Positions 5,875 through 7,106 of a stretch of 7,106 nt of DNA are shown one piece after another. Each line of letters begins with the position of its first letter. Positions within the stretch are counted from its first letter, which is position 1. Origin of the DNA: Gemmatimonadota bacterium (lineage in GTDB: Bacteria > Gemmatimonadota > Gemmatimonadetes > Longimicrobiales > Gaopeijiaceae). Where the stretch lies: positions 1 through 7,106 of the forward strand of contig RFGQ01000110.1 of the NCBI GenBank assembly GCA_003695865.1. Direction: 5' to 3'. The position numbers and the translations under genes were made by a program. Below the pieces are notes generated by a model. It was not told the origin of the DNA and did not search any database. It worked only from the letters and a program-made list of their open reading frames with translations.

Positions 5875-6429
5875 ATGGCCGGCTTTCAGCAGAACGCCCG
5901 GGACACCCGCTCCACGCTGAGGGTGCTGATCACGCTGGCGCTCGTTGCCGGCCTGCTGATGTGGCCTCCTGTGAGGGCACTCCCGCTCTGGCAGAAAACG
6001 CTCCTCGCCGTGGGCGCCGCCCTCGCCCTGTCTCTCCTCGGCGAGCTGACGCCGTCGCGCCGCGCGCACCGGCAGAGGCTCCGCCGCCTCCGGCTCCTCG
6101 CGTCCGTGCTGGGCGGCGCGCAGCCGCCGCCGGGGTACGACCTCGACGCCGAGTGCGCGTGGGCATGCGAGGACCGGATCGAGGGCGCCGACGACCTGAT
6201 CGCCGCGAGCCACGAGCTGCGCAGCGCAGCGGCGGCCGACGGACCCCTGCGCCGCCCGGCGCTCCTCGTCCTCATGGCCCACAGCCCGATCTACGACTCC
6301 GAAGTCCTCGAGCTCGTGCGCGCGGGACTCGATCTGCTGCGGGGCAGTCCCCTCACGGACGCCCAGCGCCGGCGGCTCGAGCTGTGGGAGGCGGCGCTGG
6401 GGCCGGAGCAGGGCCCCCGGGCACCGTAG
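5875..6429 (+). CDS. Unrecognised small membrane protein with two-helix hairpin and helical tail
   Basis: This is a 184-residue protein of unknown function. Two adjacent hydrophobic segments, about residues 16-36 (RVLITLALVAGLLMW) and 40-57 (KTLLAVGAALALSLLGEL), are separated by a short PPVRALPLWQ turn and make a membrane hairpin. A strongly basic stretch follows (SRRAHRQRLRRLRLL, 61-75), so by the positive-inside rule the rest is cytoplasmic. The tail is mostly alpha-helical, with an acidic region (DLDAECAWACEDRIEGADD, 89-107) and LRRPALLVLMAHSPIYDSEVLELVRAGLDLL-type helices. Two cysteines (94, 98) sit three residues apart but no partner pair is seen, so a metal site is not supported. The ATG at 5875 follows GGAGGTG with about 6 bases of spacing. 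The 97-base gap from the upstream gene and a possible stem-loop between them leave operon membership open. Confidence 0.8.
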   Translation: MAGFQQNARDTRSTLRVLITLALVAGLLMWPPVRALPLWQKTLLAVGAALALSLLGELTPSRRAHRQRLRRLRLLASVLGGAQPPPGYDLDAECAWACEDRIEGADDLIAASHELRSAAAADGPLRRPALLVLMAHSPIYDSEVLELVRAGLDLLRGSPLTDAQRRRLELWEAALGPEQGPRAP

Positions 6430-6451
6430 GCGCCCGCGCTGCCTGGTCGCA

Positions 6452-6482
6452 CCGGGCCCTGCCTGCCGGCATGCGAGCCCGG
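6452..6482 (+). terminator. Weak stem-loop after the small membrane protein gene
   Basis: CCGGGC (6452-6457) and GCCCGG (6477-6482) can pair around a 19-base loop that itself contains the palindrome TGCCGGCA. It lies 22 bases past the stop codon and ahead of the porin promoter, the expected place for a terminator. No U-tract follows and the base composition makes chance pairing likely. Confidence 0.25.
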
Positions 6483-6508
6483 CCGCACCCATCTCGATCA
6501 CACTGCCG

Positions 6509-6536
6509 TTGACCCCTCGCCCCAGCAGTGTATCTT
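6509..6536 (+). promoter_or_regulatory. Sigma70-like promoter of the porin gene
   Basis: TTGACC (6509-6514) matches the -35 consensus at 5 of 6 positions. After 16 bases, TATCTT (6531-6536) matches the -10 at 4 of 6. This is the best promoter match in the window. Transcription would start near 6543, leaving a leader of about 70 bases before the ATG at 6614. Confidence 0.6.
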
Positions 6537-6546
6537 GGTCCGTGGT

Positions 6547-6561
6547 TGAGATTGGTTCTCA
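6547..6561 (+). promoter_or_regulatory. Fur-like 7-1-7 dyad over the porin transcription start
   Basis: TGAGATT-G-GTTCTCA has the 7-1-7 layout of a Fur box. Compared with the classical half site TGATAAT, each half matches at 5 of 7 positions, and the outer TGAGA/TCTCA arms are exact inverted copies. It begins about 4 bases after the predicted start of transcription, a usual repressor position. An outer-membrane protein downstream is a sensible target. Another dimeric regulator of the Fur family, or an unrelated one, is possible. Confidence 0.45.
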
Positions 6562-6564
6562 TTC

Positions 6565-6587
6565 GCACGCCTGGGCGTGCATGCACG
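6565..6587 (+). promoter_or_regulatory. Overlapping inverted repeats in the porin leader
   Basis: GCACGC (6565-6570) and GCGTGC (6575-6580) form a perfect 6-pair stem with a CTGG tetraloop. The right arm also belongs to a perfect 12-base palindrome CGTGCATGCACG (6576-6587). The RNA could fold as the first hairpin, while the palindrome could serve as a DNA-binding site. It lies in the untranslated leader about 25 bases before the start codon. The function is unknown. Confidence 0.35.
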
Positions 6588-6613
6588 ATAGATCGAGACA
6601 CCGAGGCTTTCCC

Positions 6614-7106
6614 ATGACACTGCTTCCCCGGACGGCCCGCTGCGGCCGCATCGCCGTCTTCGCGACCGCCGGCCTGCTGGCCCTGACCGGCCGCGCAGAG
6701 GCCCAGGCCGACTCGCTCCGCCTCGACATCGGCGGCTACGGGTCGTTCCGCTACGAGTTGAACGGCAACGACGACATCGCGTCGTCGATGACCCTCAGGC
6801 GCTTCGTGGTCACGAGCGACGCGCGTTGGGGCTGGCGCCTGCGCGTGTACTCCGAGATCGAGTACGAGCGCCTCTCCGAGATCGAGGTCGAGCGGGGGGT
6901 GGAGCGCGACGCCGGCGGGCTGGAGTTCGAGCAGGAGCTCGAGGGCACCAACGGGAGTGAGATCGCGATCGAGCAGGCCTGGGCGCAGTTCAACCTCACG
7001 CCCGACTTCGGCATCCGCTTCGGCGCCGTGCTACCCCCCGTGGGGCGATTCAACATCAACCACGACGACAACGTCTGGAACTTCCCACGCCGGCCGCTGA
7101 TCGACC
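6614..7106 (+). CDS. Outer-membrane porin-like beta-barrel protein (N-terminal part, cut by window edge)
   Basis: The first 164 codons are present and the gene continues past the right edge. A Sec signal peptide is clear: basic start (RTARCGR), hydrophobic core VFATAGLLALTG and a likely cleavage at AEA-QA near residue 30. The mature part opens with alternating strands typical of barrels: LRLDIGGYGSFRYEL (35-49), LRRFVVTSDARWGWRLRVYSEIEYERL (61-87), EIAIEQAWAQFNLTPDFGIRFGAVLPPVGRFN (116-147). The IEQAWAQF...FGIRFGAVLPPVGRFN section resembles phosphate-selective-type porins (OprP/OprO-like) and related uncharacterised barrels; which solute it passes cannot be said. Residues 85-112 are strikingly Glu-rich (EIEVERGVE...EFEQELEG), suggesting an acidic loop or a cation-attracting constriction. 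The ribosome site is weak (CGAGG about 8 bases upstream). A Fur-like site and promoter precede it. Confidence 0.8.
   Translation, partial: MTLLPRTARCGRIAVFATAGLLALTGRAEAQADSLRLDIGGYGSFRYELNGNDDIASSMTLRRFVVTSDARWGWRLRVYSEIEYERLSEIEVERGVERDAGGLEFEQELEGTNGSEIAIEQAWAQFNLTPDFGIRFGAVLPPVGRFNINHDDNVWNFPRRPLID

Noticed and set aside
5968..6164. Cys94/Cys98 of the small membrane protein as a metal-binding pair
   Set aside because: A single CxxxC without further Cys/His partners or a known motif does not support a metal site.
872..6476. CCGGCATGCGA shared between 873-883 and the 6466-6476 region as a dispersed repeat
   Set aside because: Eleven bases, different flanks, different contexts; not enough for a mobile or regulatory element.

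Overview
The window is a high-GC (roughly two-thirds G+C), densely coded bacterial chromosome segment. It has seven protein genes and no tRNA, rRNA, CRISPR array or insertion sequence that I can see. The outer-membrane barrel protein with a signal peptide at the right end points to a Gram-negative host. The wording of the UvrA start and the codon use are compatible with Gemmatimonadota or a similar high-GC phylum, but that placement is an inference from memory of family sequences and is weak.

Layout, left to right. (1) 1-781, minus strand: the first 260 codons of uvrA, the DNA-damage recognition ATPase, running off the left edge. (2) 953-2017, minus strand: a complete AniA-type (class II) copper nitrite reductase, NirK, with all copper ligands and both catalytic residues present. 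A strong GC hairpin (885-916) lies between it and uvrA. (3) 2198-2824, minus strand: a TetR-family repressor. A perfect 21-bp palindrome lies two bases upstream of its start codon and covers its own predicted -10 box, so the message is probably leaderless and autorepressed. (4) 3091-3684, plus strand: an unrecognised protein with a membrane helix at each end. (5) 3777-5777, plus strand: the most unusual gene, an N-terminal ferredoxin-type Rieske [2Fe-2S] domain fused to a complete thiamine-diphosphate enzyme of the pyruvate oxidase/acetolactate synthase family. (6) 5875-6429, plus strand: an unrecognised small protein with a two-helix membrane hairpin. (7) 6614 to the right edge, plus strand: the start of an outer-membrane porin-like barrel protein. 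A sigma70-like promoter precedes it, with a Fur-like 7-1-7 dyad over the presumed transcription start.

How the parts may work together (inference). NirK is a periplasmic electron acceptor enzyme reducing nitrite to NO. The divergently placed Rieske-ThDP fusion looks like a 2-oxoacid oxidase wired to an iron-sulfur electron carrier, with a possible membrane partner just upstream. The TetR gene sits between the two groups, and its only clear operator lies where it could act on itself and on the divergent plus-strand genes. No direct link between nitrite reduction and the fusion enzyme is shown by the sequence. No gap between genes exceeds 300 bases; the largest (2825-3090) carries the TetR operator and a 12-bp direct repeat.
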